Of a stretch of 64,000 bases of DNA, positions 18,303-30,500 are shown in pieces (the first letter of the stretch is position 1; each line of letters starts with the position of its first letter). A model generated the notes under the pieces. The model did not search any database, had not been told where the DNA came from, and worked only from the letters and a program-made list of their open reading frames with translations. The position numbers were made by a program, and so were the translations under genes. This DNA comes from Solea solea (lineage: Eukaryota; Chordata; Actinopteri; Pleuronectiformes; Soleidae), in assembly GCF_958295425.1 (NCBI RefSeq), contig NC_081144.1, positions 28,980,327 to 29,044,326 on the forward strand, read 5' to 3'.

Positions 18303-20584
18303 CGTGTTTGATTTTGCAATGATTTCACTGTTTGAATGTGTTTTTCTATTTGTGTCTTTTGTTGTGCACATTCAGCAAGCTTGACTGTTTTCTGATTATT
18401 TTCAATTTTCTACTGTCCCATAACATAAACCTCACGAATAAAGTTAACATCTTATAAGATATACTTCTGTACCCTCAGTGTTTGATTTTGCAATGATTTC
18501 ACTGTTTGAATGTGTTTTTCTATTTGTCTCTGTTTTTGTGTGCATTCAGCAGGGATACGGCTGTTTTCTGATTTTTTTCATTTTTTTATTGTCCCATAAC
18601 ATAAACCTCACAAATAAAGTTAACATCTCATAAGATACAGTTATATACCTTCAGTGTTTGATTTTGCAATGATTTCACTGTTTGAAGGTGTTTTTCTATT
18701 TTTGTCTGTTTTTGTGCGCATTCAGCTGGAATACGATTGTTTTCTGATTTTTTTTCATTTTTCTACTGTCCCATAACATAAACCTCACAAATAAAGTTAA
18801 CATCTCATAAGATACAGTTATATACCTTCAGTGTTTGATTTTGCAATGATTTCACTGTTTGAATGTGTTTTTCTATTTTTGTATGTTTTTGTGCGCATTC
18901 AGCTGGAATACGATTGTTTTCTGATTTTTTTTCATTTTTCTACTGTCCCATAACATAAACCTCACAAATAAAGTTAACATCTTATAAGATATAGTTATAT
19001 ACCTTCAGTGTTTGATTTTGCAATGATTTCACTGTTTGGATGTGTTTTTCTATTTGTGTCTTTTGTTGTGCACATTCAGCAAGCTTGACTGTTTTCTGAT
19101 TTTTTTCAATTTTCTACTGTCCCATAACATAAACCTCACGAATAAAGTTAACATCTTATAAGATATACTTCTGTACCCTCAGTGTTTGATTTTGCAATGA
19201 TTTCACTGTTTGGATGTGTTTTTCTATTTGTGTCTGTTTGTGTGCACATTCAGCAAGTATACGGCGGTTTCAGATTTTTTTCAATTTTCTACTGTCCCAT
19301 AACATAAACCTCACAAATAAAGTTAAAATCTTATAAGATATAGTTATATGCCTTCAGTGTTTGATTTTGCAATGATTTCACTGTTTGGATGTGTTTTTCT
19401 ATTTGTGTCTGTGTTTGTGCACATTCAGCAAGTATACGGCTGTTTTCTGATTTTTTTAAATTTTCTACTGTCCCATAACATAAACCTCACAAATAAAGTA
19501 AAAATCTTATAAGATATAGTTATATGCCTTCAGTGTTTGATTTTGCAATGATTTCACTGTTTGGATGTGTTTTTCTATTTGTGTCTGTTTTTGTCCACAT
19601 TCATCAAGTATACGGATGTTTTCTGATTTTTTTCAATTTTCTACTGTCCCATAACATAAACCTCACAAATAAAGTTAAAATCTTATAAGATATAGTTATA
19701 TGCCGTCAGTGTTTGATTTTGCAATGATTTCACTGTTTGGATGTGTTTTTCTATTTGTGTCTGTTTTTGTGCGCATTCAGCAAGTATACGGCTGTTTTAT
19801 GATTTTTTTCAATTTTCTACTGTCGCATAACATAAACCTCACAAATAAAGTTAACATCTTATAAGATATACTTCTGTACCCTCAGTGTTTGATTTTGCAA
19901 TGATTTCACTGTTTGGATGTGTTTTTCTATTTGTGTCTGTTTTGTGCACATTCAGCAAGTATACGGCTGTTTTCAGATTTTTATCAATTTTCTACTGTCC
20001 CATAACATAAACCTCACAAATAAAGTTAACATCTTATAAGATATACTTCTGTACCCTCAGTGTTTGATTTTGCAATGATTTCACTGTTTGGATGTGTTTT
20101 TCTATTTGTGTCTGTTTTGTGCACATTCAGCAAGTATACGGCTGTTTTCTGATTTTTTTCAATTTTCTACTGTCGCAAAACATAAACCTCACAAATAAAG
20201 TTAACATCTTATAAGATATAGTTATATGCCGTCAGTGTTTGATTTAGCAATGATTTCACTGTTTGGATGTGTTTTTCTATTTGTGTCTGTTTTTGTGCGC
20301 ATTCAGCAAGTATACGGCTGTTTTCTGATTTTTTTCAATTTTCTACTGTCCCATAACATAGACCTCACAAATAAAGTTAACATCTTATAAGATATACTTC
20401 TGTAACCTCAGTGTTTGATTTTGCAATGATTTCACTGTTTGGATGTGTTTTCTATTTGTGTCTGTTTTTGTGCACATTCAGCAAGTATACGGCTGTTTTC
20501 TGATTTTTTTCAATTTTCTACTGTCCCATAACATAAACCTCACAAATAAAGTTAACATCTTATAAGATATACTAATGTACCCTC
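18303..20584 (+). repeat. 176-bp satellite array after ERV B, 13 monomers
   Basis: Same number of monomers as the block after ERV A (5053-7346), with many of the same private variants in the same order: the CTCTG/TGTGCATTCAGCAGGG monomer second, CTGGAATACGATTG third and fourth, then the GCGGTTTCAG, ATTCATCAAG and CTGTCGCAT monomers. Here an additional AAGCTTGACTG monomer is present and the last monomers are of the CAAGTATACGG type instead of CTGGAATACG. This shows a shared origin followed by exchange. No gene seen. Confidence 0.93.
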
Positions 20585-21522
20585 GTCGTTCCGCTCGTCT
20601 TGGGACCCCAAACGACATATGAAATATTCACACTCCTGCGACCTGTAGAAATGTAGTTCCTCCAAAACTTCCACTCTGGCCAAAGAGTCTAAGACTGTAT
20701 AGAGTCTGACATGACCTGATTTTCAGTTTTTGGACACAGGACTTGGGGCTTTTTTCCCCCTGGCCAAAAAAAGACTGCCAAAAACACAGTCTGTAAAATT
20801 CAAACGTAAGAAAGGTGGGAAACTGTCTTTTCTTCAATAATTCCTAAAGGCAATGAGCCCGGATGCTGATTTCTCCGTATGTGTATCAGGGACTCCTGGC
20901 TGATCCAGGGTGCCGAGTTTCAGACCCGTGCAACCTTTGGAAAGGTCAAAGGTCAGCCGCTGTGGTGTGTTTTTTGTAATAATTCCTAAAGGCATTGAGT
21001 CAGGAGTCTGATTTTTCCGTATGTGTATCAGGGACTAAAGCTTATCCCGGTTGCCGAGTTTCAGACCTGTGCAACTTTTGGAAAAGGTCAATGGTCAGCC
21101 GTTCGGGTGTGTTTTTTGTAATAATTCCTAAAGGCATTAAGCCAGGAGTCTGATTTTTCCGTATGTGTATCAGGGACTAAGGCTAATCCAGGGTGCCGAG
21201 TTTCAGACCCGTGCAACCTTTGCAAAGGTCAAAGGTCAGCCGTTCAGGTGTGTTTTTTGTAATAATTCCTAAAGGCATTGAGCCAGGAGTCTGATTTTTC
21301 CGTGTGTGTATCAGGGACTAAGGCTGATCCAGGGTGCCGAGTTTCAGACCTGTGCAACCTTCGGAAAGGTCAATGGTCAGCCGTTCGGGTGTGTTTTTTG
21401 TAATAATTCCTAAAGGCATTGAGCCAGGAGTCTGATTTTTCTGTATGTGTATCAGGGACTAAGGCTAATCTAGGGTGCCGAGTTTCAGACCTGTGTAACC
21501 TTTGGAATGGTCAAAGGTCAGC

Positions 21523-21529
21523 TGTTTAG
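21523..21529 (+). repeat. TGTTTAG, left target-site duplication of the LINE
   Basis: TGTTTAG before the LINE tail is repeated at 22370-22376, after which the 141-bp repeat resumes with GTGTGTTTTTTG. In the unbroken module the same place reads CCGTTTAGGTGTG. Confidence 0.75.
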
Positions 21530-22369
21530 ATTCAAGATTCAAGATACAAGATTCAAGATTTCTTTATTGTCATACCAACACACATTAGACATGAGGTCAG
21601 AACGAAAATCAGTCTCTCCAGAACCCGGTCGGCCCAGCAATAAGAAGAATAAGAAAATAAGAAATAAGAACCAACAGTTTAACTTAACAAAATATAAATT
21701 AAAAGAGATCAAAACTTTAAATCTCTGGAGGTAAGGTGCTGTGCAAAAAAGAATTTGGTTCAAGGGTGTGTACGGTACTGGGGGCATGTGCAAAGTACAG
21801 TACGTGGGGGGTGGGGGCAGCAGGGCTATGGGGGCTACAGAGAGTTCAGGAGTCTGACAGCTCCAGGGAAGAAGCTGTTCCTCAGTCTCGTAGTTCTGCT
21901 CTTGATGCTCCTTAGCCTCCTGCCTGAGGGGAGGGGGGTGAACAGTGTGTGTGCCGGGTGAGTGGGATCTCTCATGATGCAGGTGGCCCTTTTCCTGCAT
22001 CTGGAGGTGAAGATGTCCGTGATGGTGGGGAGGCTGCTGCCCACGGTTCTCTGTGCAGCGTTCACCACTCTCTGCAGAGCCTTCTTCTCTGCTGCAGAGC
22101 AGCTGCCGTGCCACACAGTGATGCAGGAGCACAGGACACTCTCCACTACACATCTGTAGAAGGTGATAAGGGCTGACCTTCCTAGTCCAGCGCGTCTCAG
22201 CCTCCTGAGGAAGTAGAGGCGCTGGTGTGCCTTCCGGACCAGGCTGGAAGTGTTGCTGCTCCAGGTGAGGTCGTCCTTGAGATGCACGCCCAGGTACGTG
22301 AAGCTGGAGACCACTTCCACCGCTGTTGCTCCGATGTGCAGGGGAGAATGGGGGGGATGTCTGCTCTGA
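21530..22369 (-). mobile_element. LINE-2-like retrotransposon, 5'-truncated
   Basis: About 840 bp on the minus strand, flanked by TGTTTAG duplications. Its 3' end on the plus strand is a short repeat of ATTCAAG/ATACAAG followed by ATTTCTTTATTGTCAT, a tail typical of fish L2/CR1-group elements that end in short tandem repeats instead of poly(A). Only the C-terminal part of the reverse transcriptase ORF is present, as expected from incomplete reverse transcription. It is absent from M1, M3 and M4, so it arrived after those modules separated. Confidence 0.85.
21835..22369 (-). pseudogene. C-terminal fragment of LINE-2-like reverse transcriptase ORF2
   Basis: Open frame of about 178 codons on the minus strand, ending at the natural stop (21835). 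It includes the F-x-Y-L-G-V-x-L motif at the end of the RT domain, an L-Y-F-L-R-R-L-R-R segment, a C-I-T-V-W-H-G-S segment, and a C-terminal P-S-G-R-R-L-R-S region with cysteines and histidines, all familiar from L2-clade ORF2 proteins. The N-terminal endonuclease and RT catalytic core are missing. The frame continues by chance into the flanking repeat (to 22407), which should not be counted as protein. Confidence 0.85.
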
Positions 22370-22376
22370 TGTTTAG
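22370..22376 (+). repeat. TGTTTAG, right target-site duplication of the LINE
   Basis: Matches 21523-21529; see the left copy. Confidence 0.75.
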
Positions 22377-22469
22377 GTGTGTTTTTTGTAATAATTCCTA
22401 AAGGCATTAAGCCAGGAGTCTGATTTTTCCGTATGTGTATCAGGGACTAAGGCTAATCGAGGGTATTTT

Positions 22470-23062
22470 AATCTTTTTTCTACTGTCCTATAATATGAAG
22501 TTAACATCTTATAAGGTATATTGATGTACCCTCAGTGTTTGAATTTATAATGATTTCACTGTTTGGATGTGTTTTTCTATTTGTGTCTGTTTTTGTGCGC
22601 ATTCAGCAGGGATACGGCTGTTTTCGGATTTTTTTCATTTTTCTACTGTCCCATAACATAAACCTCACAAATAAAGTCTAAATCTTATAAGATATAGTTA
22701 TATACCTTCAGTGTTTGATTTTGCAATGATTTCACTGTTTGAATGTGTTTTTTCTATTTTTGTCTGTTTTTGTGCGCATTCAGCTGGAATACGACTGTTT
22801 TCTGATTTTTTTTCATTTTCTAATGTCCCATAACATAAACCTCACAAATAAAGTTAACATCGTATAAGATATAGTTATATACCTTCAGTGTTTGATTTTG
22901 CAATGATTTCACTGTCTGAATGTGTTTTTCTATTTTTGTCTGTTTTTGTGCGCATTCAGCTGGAATACGACTGTTTTCTGATTTTTTTTCATTTTCTACT
23001 GTCCCATAACATAAACCTCACAAATAAAGTTAACATCTTATAAGATATACTAATGTACCCTC
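22470..23062 (+). repeat. Short satellite block between M2 and M3
   Basis: About three and a half monomers, mostly of the CTGGAATACG type, with the ATCTTATAAGAT palindrome and AATAAAGTT. The closing monomer (TAATGTACCCTC) is the same as that before every copy of the 141-bp module. No gene seen. Confidence 0.92.
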
Positions 23063-24099
23063 GTCGTTCCGCTCGTCTTGGGACCCCAAACGACATATGA
23101 AATATTCACACTCCTGCGACCAGTAGAAATGTAGTTCCTCCAAAACTTCCACTCTGGCCAAAGAGTCTAAGACTGTATAGAGTCTGACATGACCTGATTT
23201 TCAGTTTTTGGACACAGGACTTTGGGCTTTTTTCCCCCTGGCCAAAAAAAACTGCCAAAAACACAGTCTGTAAAATTCAAACGTAAGAAAGGTGGGAAAC
23301 TGTCTTTTCTTCAATAATTCCTAAAGGCAATGAGCCCGGATGCTGATTTCTCCGTATGTGTATCAGGGACTCCTGGCTGATCCAGGGTGCCGAGTTTCAG
23401 ACCCGTGCAACCTTTGGAAAGGTCAAAGGTCAGCCGCTGTGGTGTGTTTTTTGTAATAATTCCTAAAGGCATTGAGTCAGGAGTCTGATTTTTCCGTATG
23501 TGTATCAGGGACTAAAGCTTATCCCGGTTGCCGAGTTTCAGACCTGTGCAACTTTTGGAAAAGGTCAATGGTCAGCCGTTCGGGTGTGTTTTTTGTAATA
23601 ATTCCTAAAGGCATTAAGCCAGGAGTCTGATTTTTCCGTATGTGTATCAGGGACTAAGGCTAATCCAGGGTGCCGAGTTTCAGACCCGTGCAACCTTTGC
23701 AAAGGTCAAAGGTCAGCCGTTCAGGTGTGTTTTTTGTAATAATTCCTAAAGGCATTGAGCCAGGAGTCTGATTTTTCCGTGTGTGTATCAGGGACTAAGG
23801 CTGATCCAGGGTGCCGAGTTTCAGACCTGTGCAACCTTCGGAAAGGTCAATGGTCAGCCGTTCGGGTGTGTTTTTTGTAATAATTCCTAAAGGCATTGAG
23901 CCAGGAGTCTGATTTTTCTGTATGTGTATCAGGGACTAAGGCTTATCTAGGGTGCCGAGTTTCAGACCTGTGTAACCTTCGGAAAGGTCAAAGGTCAGCC
24001 GTTTAGGTGTGTTTTTTGTAATAATTCCTAAAGGCATTAAGCCAGGAGTCTGATTTTTCCGTATGTGTATCAGGGACTAAGGCTGATCGAGGGTATTTT
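23063..24099. repeat. 141-bp-repeat module, copy M3
   Basis: About 1037 bp, uninterrupted. The GTGTGTTTTTTGTAATAATT blocks start at 23442, 23584, 23725, 23866 and 24007, giving the 141-142-bp period. Near-identical to M2 (without the LINE) and M4, including the odd unit with TATCCCGGTTGCCG. Confidence 0.9.
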
Positions 24100-26431
24100 A
24101 ATCTTTTTTCTACTGTCCTATAATATGAAGTTAACATCTTATAAGGTATATTGATGTACCCTCAGTGTTTGAATTTATAATGATTTCACTGTTTGGATGT
24201 GTTATTCTATTTGTGTCTGTTTTTGTGCGCATTCAGCTGAGATAAGGCTGTTCCCGGATTTTTTTCATTTTTCTACTTTCCCATAACATTAACCTCACAA
24301 ATGAAGTTAAGATTAGTTTTGTACCCTCAGTGTTTGATTTTGCAATGATTTCACTGTTTGAATGTGTTTTTCTATTGGTGTCTGTTTGTGTGCGCATTCA
24401 GCTGAGATAAGGCTGTTTCCGGATTTTTTTCATTTTTCTACTTTCCCATAACATAAACCTCACAAATGAAGTTAACAACTTAAAATATTTAGTTCTGTAC
24501 CCTCAGTGTTTGATTTTGCAAAGATTTCACTGTTTGGATGGGTTTTTCTATGGGTGTCTGTTTGTGTGCGCATTCAGCTGAGATAAAGCTGTTTCCGGAT
24601 TTTTTTAATTTTTCTGCTGTCCCATAACATAAACCTCACAAATGAAGTTAACATCTTAAAAGATTTAGTTCTGTACCCTCAGTGTTTGATTTTGCAAAGA
24701 TTTCACTGTTGGGATGTGTTTTTCTATTGATGTCTGTTTGTGTGCGCATTCAGCTGAGATAAGGCTGTTTCCGGATTTTTTTCATTTTTCTACTTTCCCA
24801 TAACATAAACCTCACAAATGAAGTTAACAACCTTAAAGATTTAGTTCTGTACCCTCAGTGTTTGATTTTGCAAAGATTTCACTGTTTGGATGTTTTTTTC
24901 TATGGGTGTCTGTTTGTGTGCGCATTCAGCTGAGATAAGGCTGTTTCCGGATTTTTTTCATTTTTCTACTTTCCCATAACATTAACCTCACAAATGAAGT
25001 TAAGATTAGTTTTGTACCCTCAGTGTTTGATTTTGCAATGATTTCACTGTTTGGATGTGTTTTTCTATTGGTGTCTGTTTGTGTGCGCATTCAGCTGAGA
25101 TAAGGCTGTTTCCGGATTTTTTTCATTTTTCTACTTTCCCATAACATAAACCTCACAAATGAAGTTAACAACTTAAAATATTTAGTTCTGTACCCTCAGT
25201 GTTTGATTTTGCAAAGATTTCACTGTTTGGATGGGTTTTTCTATGGGTGTCTGTTTGTGTGCGCATTCAGCTGAGATAAGGCTGTTTCCGGATTTTTTTA
25301 ATTTTTCTGCTGTCCCATAACATAAACCTCACAAATGAAGTTAACATCTTAAAGATTTAGTTCTGTACCCTCAGTGTTTGATTTTGCAAAGATTTCACTG
25401 TTGGGATGTGTTTTTCTATTTGTGTCTGTTTTTGTGCGCATTCAGCTGGAATACGACTGTTTTCAAAATTTTTTTCATTTTCTACTGTCCCATAACATAA
25501 ACCTCACAAATAAAGTTAACATCTTATAAGACATTCTTCGGTACCCTCAGTGTTTGATTTTGCAATGATTTCACTGTTTGGATGTGTTTTTCTATTTGTC
25601 TCTGTTTTTGTGTGCATTCAGCAGGGATACGGCTGTTTTCTGATTTTTTTCATTTTTTTATTGTCCCATAACATAAACCTCACAAATAAAGTTAACATCT
25701 CATAAGATACAGTTATATACCTTCAGTGTTTGATTTTGCAATGATTTCACTGTTTGAATGTGTTTTTCTATTTTTGTCTGTTTTTGTGCGCATTCAGCTG
25801 GAATACGATTGTTTTCTGATTTTTTTTCATTTTTCTACTGTCCCATAACATAAACCTCACAAATAAAGTTAACATCTCATAAGATACAGTTATATACCTT
25901 CAGTGTTTGATTTTGCAATGATTTCACTGTTTGAATGTGTTTTTCTATTTTTGTCTGTTTTTGTGCGCATTCAGCTGGAATACGATTGTTTTCTGATTTT
26001 TTTTCATTTTTCTACTGTCCCATAACATAAACCTCACAAATAAAGTTAACATCTTATAAGATATAGTTATATACCTTCAGTGTTTGATTTTGCAATGATT
26101 TCACTGTTTGAATGTGTTTTTCTATTTTTGTCTGTTTTTGTGCGCATTCAGCTGGAATACGACTGTTTTCTGATTTTTTTTAATTTTTCTACTGTCCCAT
26201 AACATAAACCTCACAAATAAAGTTAACATCTTATAAGATATTCTTCGGTACCCTCAGTGTTTGATTTTGCAATGATTTCACTGTTTGGATGTGTTTTTCT
26301 ATTTGTGTCTGTTTTTGTGCGCATTCTGCTGGAATACGACTGTTTTCTGATTTTTTTTCATTTTCTACTGTCCCATAACATAAACCTCACAAATAAAGTT
26401 AACATCTTATAAGATATACTAATGTACCCTC
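24100..26431 (+). repeat. Satellite block between M3 and M4
   Basis: About 13 monomers. The first half is of the CTGAGATAAGG type (AATGAAGTT, no palindrome), the second half of CAGGGATACGG and CTGGAATACG types. It includes two monomers with the CTTCGGTACCCTCAG junction (near 25538 and 26246) that represent the empty ERV target. No gene seen. Confidence 0.92.
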
Positions 26432-27469
26432 GTCGTTCCGCTCGTCTTGGGACCCCAAACGACATATGAAATATTCACACTCCTGCGACCTGTAGAAATG
26501 TAGTTCCTCCAAAACTTCCACTCTGGCCAAAGAGTCTAAGACTGTATAGAGTCTGACATGACCTGATTTTCAGTTTTTGGACACAGGACTTTGGGCTTTT
26601 TTCCCCCTGGCCAAAAAAAACTGCCAAAAACACAGTCTGTAAAATTCAAACGTAAGAAAGGTGGGAAACTGTCTTTTCTTCAATAATTCCTAAAGGCAAT
26701 GAGCCCGGATGCTGATTTCTCCGTATGTGTATCAGGGACTCCTGGCTGATCCAGGGTGCCGAGTTTCAGACCCGTGCAACCTTTGGAAAGGTCAAAGGTC
26801 AGCCGCTGTGGTGTGTTTTTTGTAATAATTCCTAAAGGCATTGAGTCAGGAGTCTGATTTTTCCGTATGTGTATCAGGGACTAAAGCTTATCCCGGTTGC
26901 CGAGTTTCAGACCTGTGCAACTTTTGGAAAAGGTCAATGGTCAGCCGTTCGGGTGTGTTTTTTGTAATAATTCCTAAAGGCATTAAGCCAGGAGTCTGAT
27001 TTTTCCGTATGTGTATCAGGGACTAAGGCTAATCCAGGGTGCCGAGTTTCAGACCCGTGCAACCTTTGCAAAGGTCAAAGGTCAGCCGTTCAGGTGTGTT
27101 TTTTGTAATAATTCCTAAAGGCATTGAGCCAGGAGTCTGATTTTTCCGTGTGTGTATCAGGGACTAAGGCTGATCCAGGGTGCCGAGTTTCAGACCTGTG
27201 CAACCTTCGGAAAGGTCAATGGTCAGCCGTTCGGGTGTGTTTTTTGTAATAATTCCTAAAGGCATTGAGCCAGGAGTCTGATTTTTCTGTATGTGTATCA
27301 GGGACTAAGGCTTATCTAGGGTGCCGAGTTTCAGACCTGTGTAACCTTCGGAAAGGTCAAAGGTCAGCCGTTTAGGTGTGTTTTTTTGGAATAATTCCTA
27401 AAGGCATTAAGCCAGGAGTCTGATTTTTCCGTATGTGTATCAGGGACTAAGGCTGATCGAGGGTATTTT
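26432..27469. repeat. 141-bp-repeat module, copy M4
   Basis: About 1038 bp, five 141-bp units, same start and end as M3. One local difference is GTTTTTTTGGAATAATTCC near 27378 in place of GTTTTTTGTAATAATTCC. Confidence 0.9.
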
Positions 27470-30400
27470 AATCTTTTTTCTACTGTCCTATAATATGAAG
27501 TTAACATCTTATAAGGTATATTGATGTACCCTCAGTGTTTGAATTTATAATGATTTCACTGTTTGGATGTGTTATTCTATTTGTGTCTGTTTTTGTGCGC
27601 ATTCAGCTGAGATAAGGCTGTTCCCGGATTTTTTTCATTTTTCTACTTTCCCATAACATTAACCTCACAAATGAAGTTAAGATTAGTTTTGTACCCTCAG
27701 TGTTTGATTTTGCAATGATTTCACTGTTTGAATGTGTTTTTCTATTGGTGTCTGTTTGTGTGCGCATTCAGCTGAGATAAGGCTGTTTCCGGATTTTTTT
27801 CATTTTTCTGCTGTCCCATAACATAAACCTCACAAATGAAGTTACCATCTTAAAAGATTTAGTTCTGTACACTCACTGTTTGAATTTGCAATGATTTCAC
27901 TGTTGGGATGTGTTTTTCTATTGGTGTCTGTTTGTGTGCGCATTCAGCTGAGATAAGGCTGTTTCCGGATTTTTTTCATTTTTCTGCTGTCCCATAACAT
28001 AAACCTCACAAATGAAGTTAACATCTTAAAAGATTTAGTTCTGTACCCTCAGTGTTTGATTTTGCAATGATTTCACTGTTGGGATGTGTTTTTCTATTGG
28101 TGTCTGTTTGTGTGCGCATTCAGCTGAGATAAGGCTGTTTCCGGATTTTTTTCATTTTTCTGCTGTCCCATAACATAAACCTCACAAATGAAGTTAACAT
28201 CTTAAAAGATTTAGTTCTGTACCCTCAGTGTTTGATTTTGCAATGATTTCACTGTTGGGATGTGTTTTTCTATTGGTGTCTGTTTGTGTGCGCATTCAGC
28301 TGAGATAAAGCTGTTTTCGGATTTTTTTCATTTTTCTACTTTCCCATAACATAAACCTCACAAATGAAGTTACCATCTTAAAAGATTTAGTTCTGTACAC
28401 TCACTGTTTGAATTTGCAATGATTTCACTGTTGGGATGTGTTTTTCTATTGGTGTCTGTTTGTGTGCGCATTCAGCTGAGATAAGGCTGTTTCCGGATTT
28501 TTTTCATTTTTCTGCTGTCCCATAACATAAACCTCACAAATGAAGTTAACATCTTAAAAGATTTTGTTCTGTACCCTCAGTGTTTGATTTTGCAATGATT
28601 TCACTGTTGGGATGTGTTTTTCTATAAGTGTCTGTTTGTGCCCCATTGAGCTGAGATAAGGCTGTTTTCGGATTTTTTAAATTTTTTTATTGTCCCATAA
28701 CATAAACCTCACAAATAAAGTTAACATCTCATAAGATATAGTTTTATACCTTCAGTGTTTGATTTTGCAATGATTTCACTGTTTGAATGTGTTTTTCTAT
28801 TTTTGTCTGTTTTTGTGCGCATTCACCTGGAATACGACTGTTTTCTGATTTCTTTTTCATTTTTCTACTGTCCCATAACATAAACCTCACAAATAAAGTT
28901 AACATCTTATAAGATATACTTCTGTACCCTCAGTGTTTGATTTTGCAATGATTTCACTGTTTGGATGTGTTTTTCTATTTGTGTCTGTTTTTGTGCGCAT
29001 TCAGCAGGGATACGGCTGTTTTCAGATTTTTTTTCATTTTTCTACTGTCCCATAACATAAACCTCACAAATAAAGTTAAAATCTTATAAGATATAGTTAT
29101 ATACCTTCAGTGTTTGATTTTGTAATGATTTCACTGTTTGGATGTGTTTTTCTATTTGTGTCTTTTGTTGTGCACATTCAGCAAGTATACGGCTGTTTTC
29201 TGATTTTTTTTTCATTTTTCTACTGTCCCATAACATAAACCTCACAAATAAAGTTAAAATCTTATAAGATATAGTTATATGCCTTCAGTGTTTGATTTTG
29301 CAATGATTTCACTGTTTGGATGTGTTTTTCTATTGGTGTCTGTTTGTGTGCGCATTCAGCTGAGATAAGGCTGTTTTTGGATTTTTTTCATTTTTCTGCT
29401 GTCCCATAACATAAACCTCACAAATGAAGTTAACATCTTAAAAGATTTAGTTCTGTATCCTCAGTGTTTGATTTTGCAATGATTTCACTGTTTGGATGTG
29501 TTTTTCTATTGGTGTCTGTTTATGTGCGCATTCAGCTGAAATAAGGCTGTTTCCGGATTTTTTTCATTTTTCTGCTGTCCCATAACATAAACCTCACAAA
29601 TGAAGTTAACATCTTAAAAGATTTAGTTCTGTACCCTCAGTGTTTGATTTTGCAATGATTTCACTGTTGGGATGTGTTTTTCTATTGGTGTCTGTTTGTG
29701 TGCGCATTCAGCTGAGATAAAGCTGTTTTCGGATTTTTTTCATTTTTCTACTTTCCCATAACATAAACCTCACAAATGAAGTTAACATCTTAAAAGATTT
29801 TGTTCTGTACCCTCAGTGTTTGATTTTGCAATGATTTCACTGTTGGGATGTGTTTTTCTATAAGTGTCTGTTTGTGCCCCATTGAGCTGAGATAAGGCTG
29901 TTTTCGGATTTTTTAAATTTTTTTATTGTCCCATAACATAAACCTCACAAATAAAGTTAACATCTCATAAGATATAGTTTTATACCTTCAGTGTTTGATT
30001 TTGCAATGATTTCACTGTTTGAATGTGTTTTTCTATTTTTGTCTGTTTTTGTGCACATTCACCTGGAATACGACTGTTTTCTGATTTCGTTTTCATTTTT
30101 CTACTGTCCCATAACATAAACCTCACAAATAAAGTTAACATCTTATAAGATATACTTCTGTACCCTCAGTGTTTGATTTTGCAATGATTTCACTGTTTGG
30201 ATGTGTTTTTCTATTTGTGTCTGTTTTTGTGCGCATTCAGCAGGGATACGGCTGTTTTCAGATTTTTTTTCATTTTTCTACTGTCCCATAACATAAACCT
30301 CACAAATAAAGTTAAAATCTTATAAGATATAGTTATATACCTTCAGTGTTTGATTTTGTAATGATTTCACTGTTTGGATGTGTTTTTCTTTTTGTGTCTT

Positions 30401-30500
30401 TTGTTGTGCACATTCAGCAAGTATACGGCTGTTTTCTGATTTTTTTTTCATTTTTCTACTGTCCCATAACATAAACCTCACAAATAAAGTTAAAATCTTA
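27470..30500 (+). repeat. Satellite, mixed subfamilies with a 7-monomer higher-order repeat
   Basis: Starts with CTGAGATAAGG monomers and then alternates with CTGGAATACG, CAGGGATACGG and CAAGTATACGG types. A block marked by the private variants CTATAAGTGTCTG and GTGCCCCATTGAG occurs at 28621 and again at 29857, and a TTTTGTAATGATTT variant at 29119 and 30356. Both pairs are 1236-1237 bases apart, seven monomers. No gene seen. Confidence 0.9.

Larger units (their letters stand above)
20585..22469. repeat. 141-bp-repeat module, copy M2, split by a LINE
   Basis: Same segment as M1, starting GTCGTTCCGCTCG and ending GAGGGTATTTTA, with five 141-bp units. The last unit is interrupted by a LINE-2-like insertion (21530-22369). 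Without that insertion and its target duplication the module is about 1038 bp, as in M3 and M4. Confidence 0.88.
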
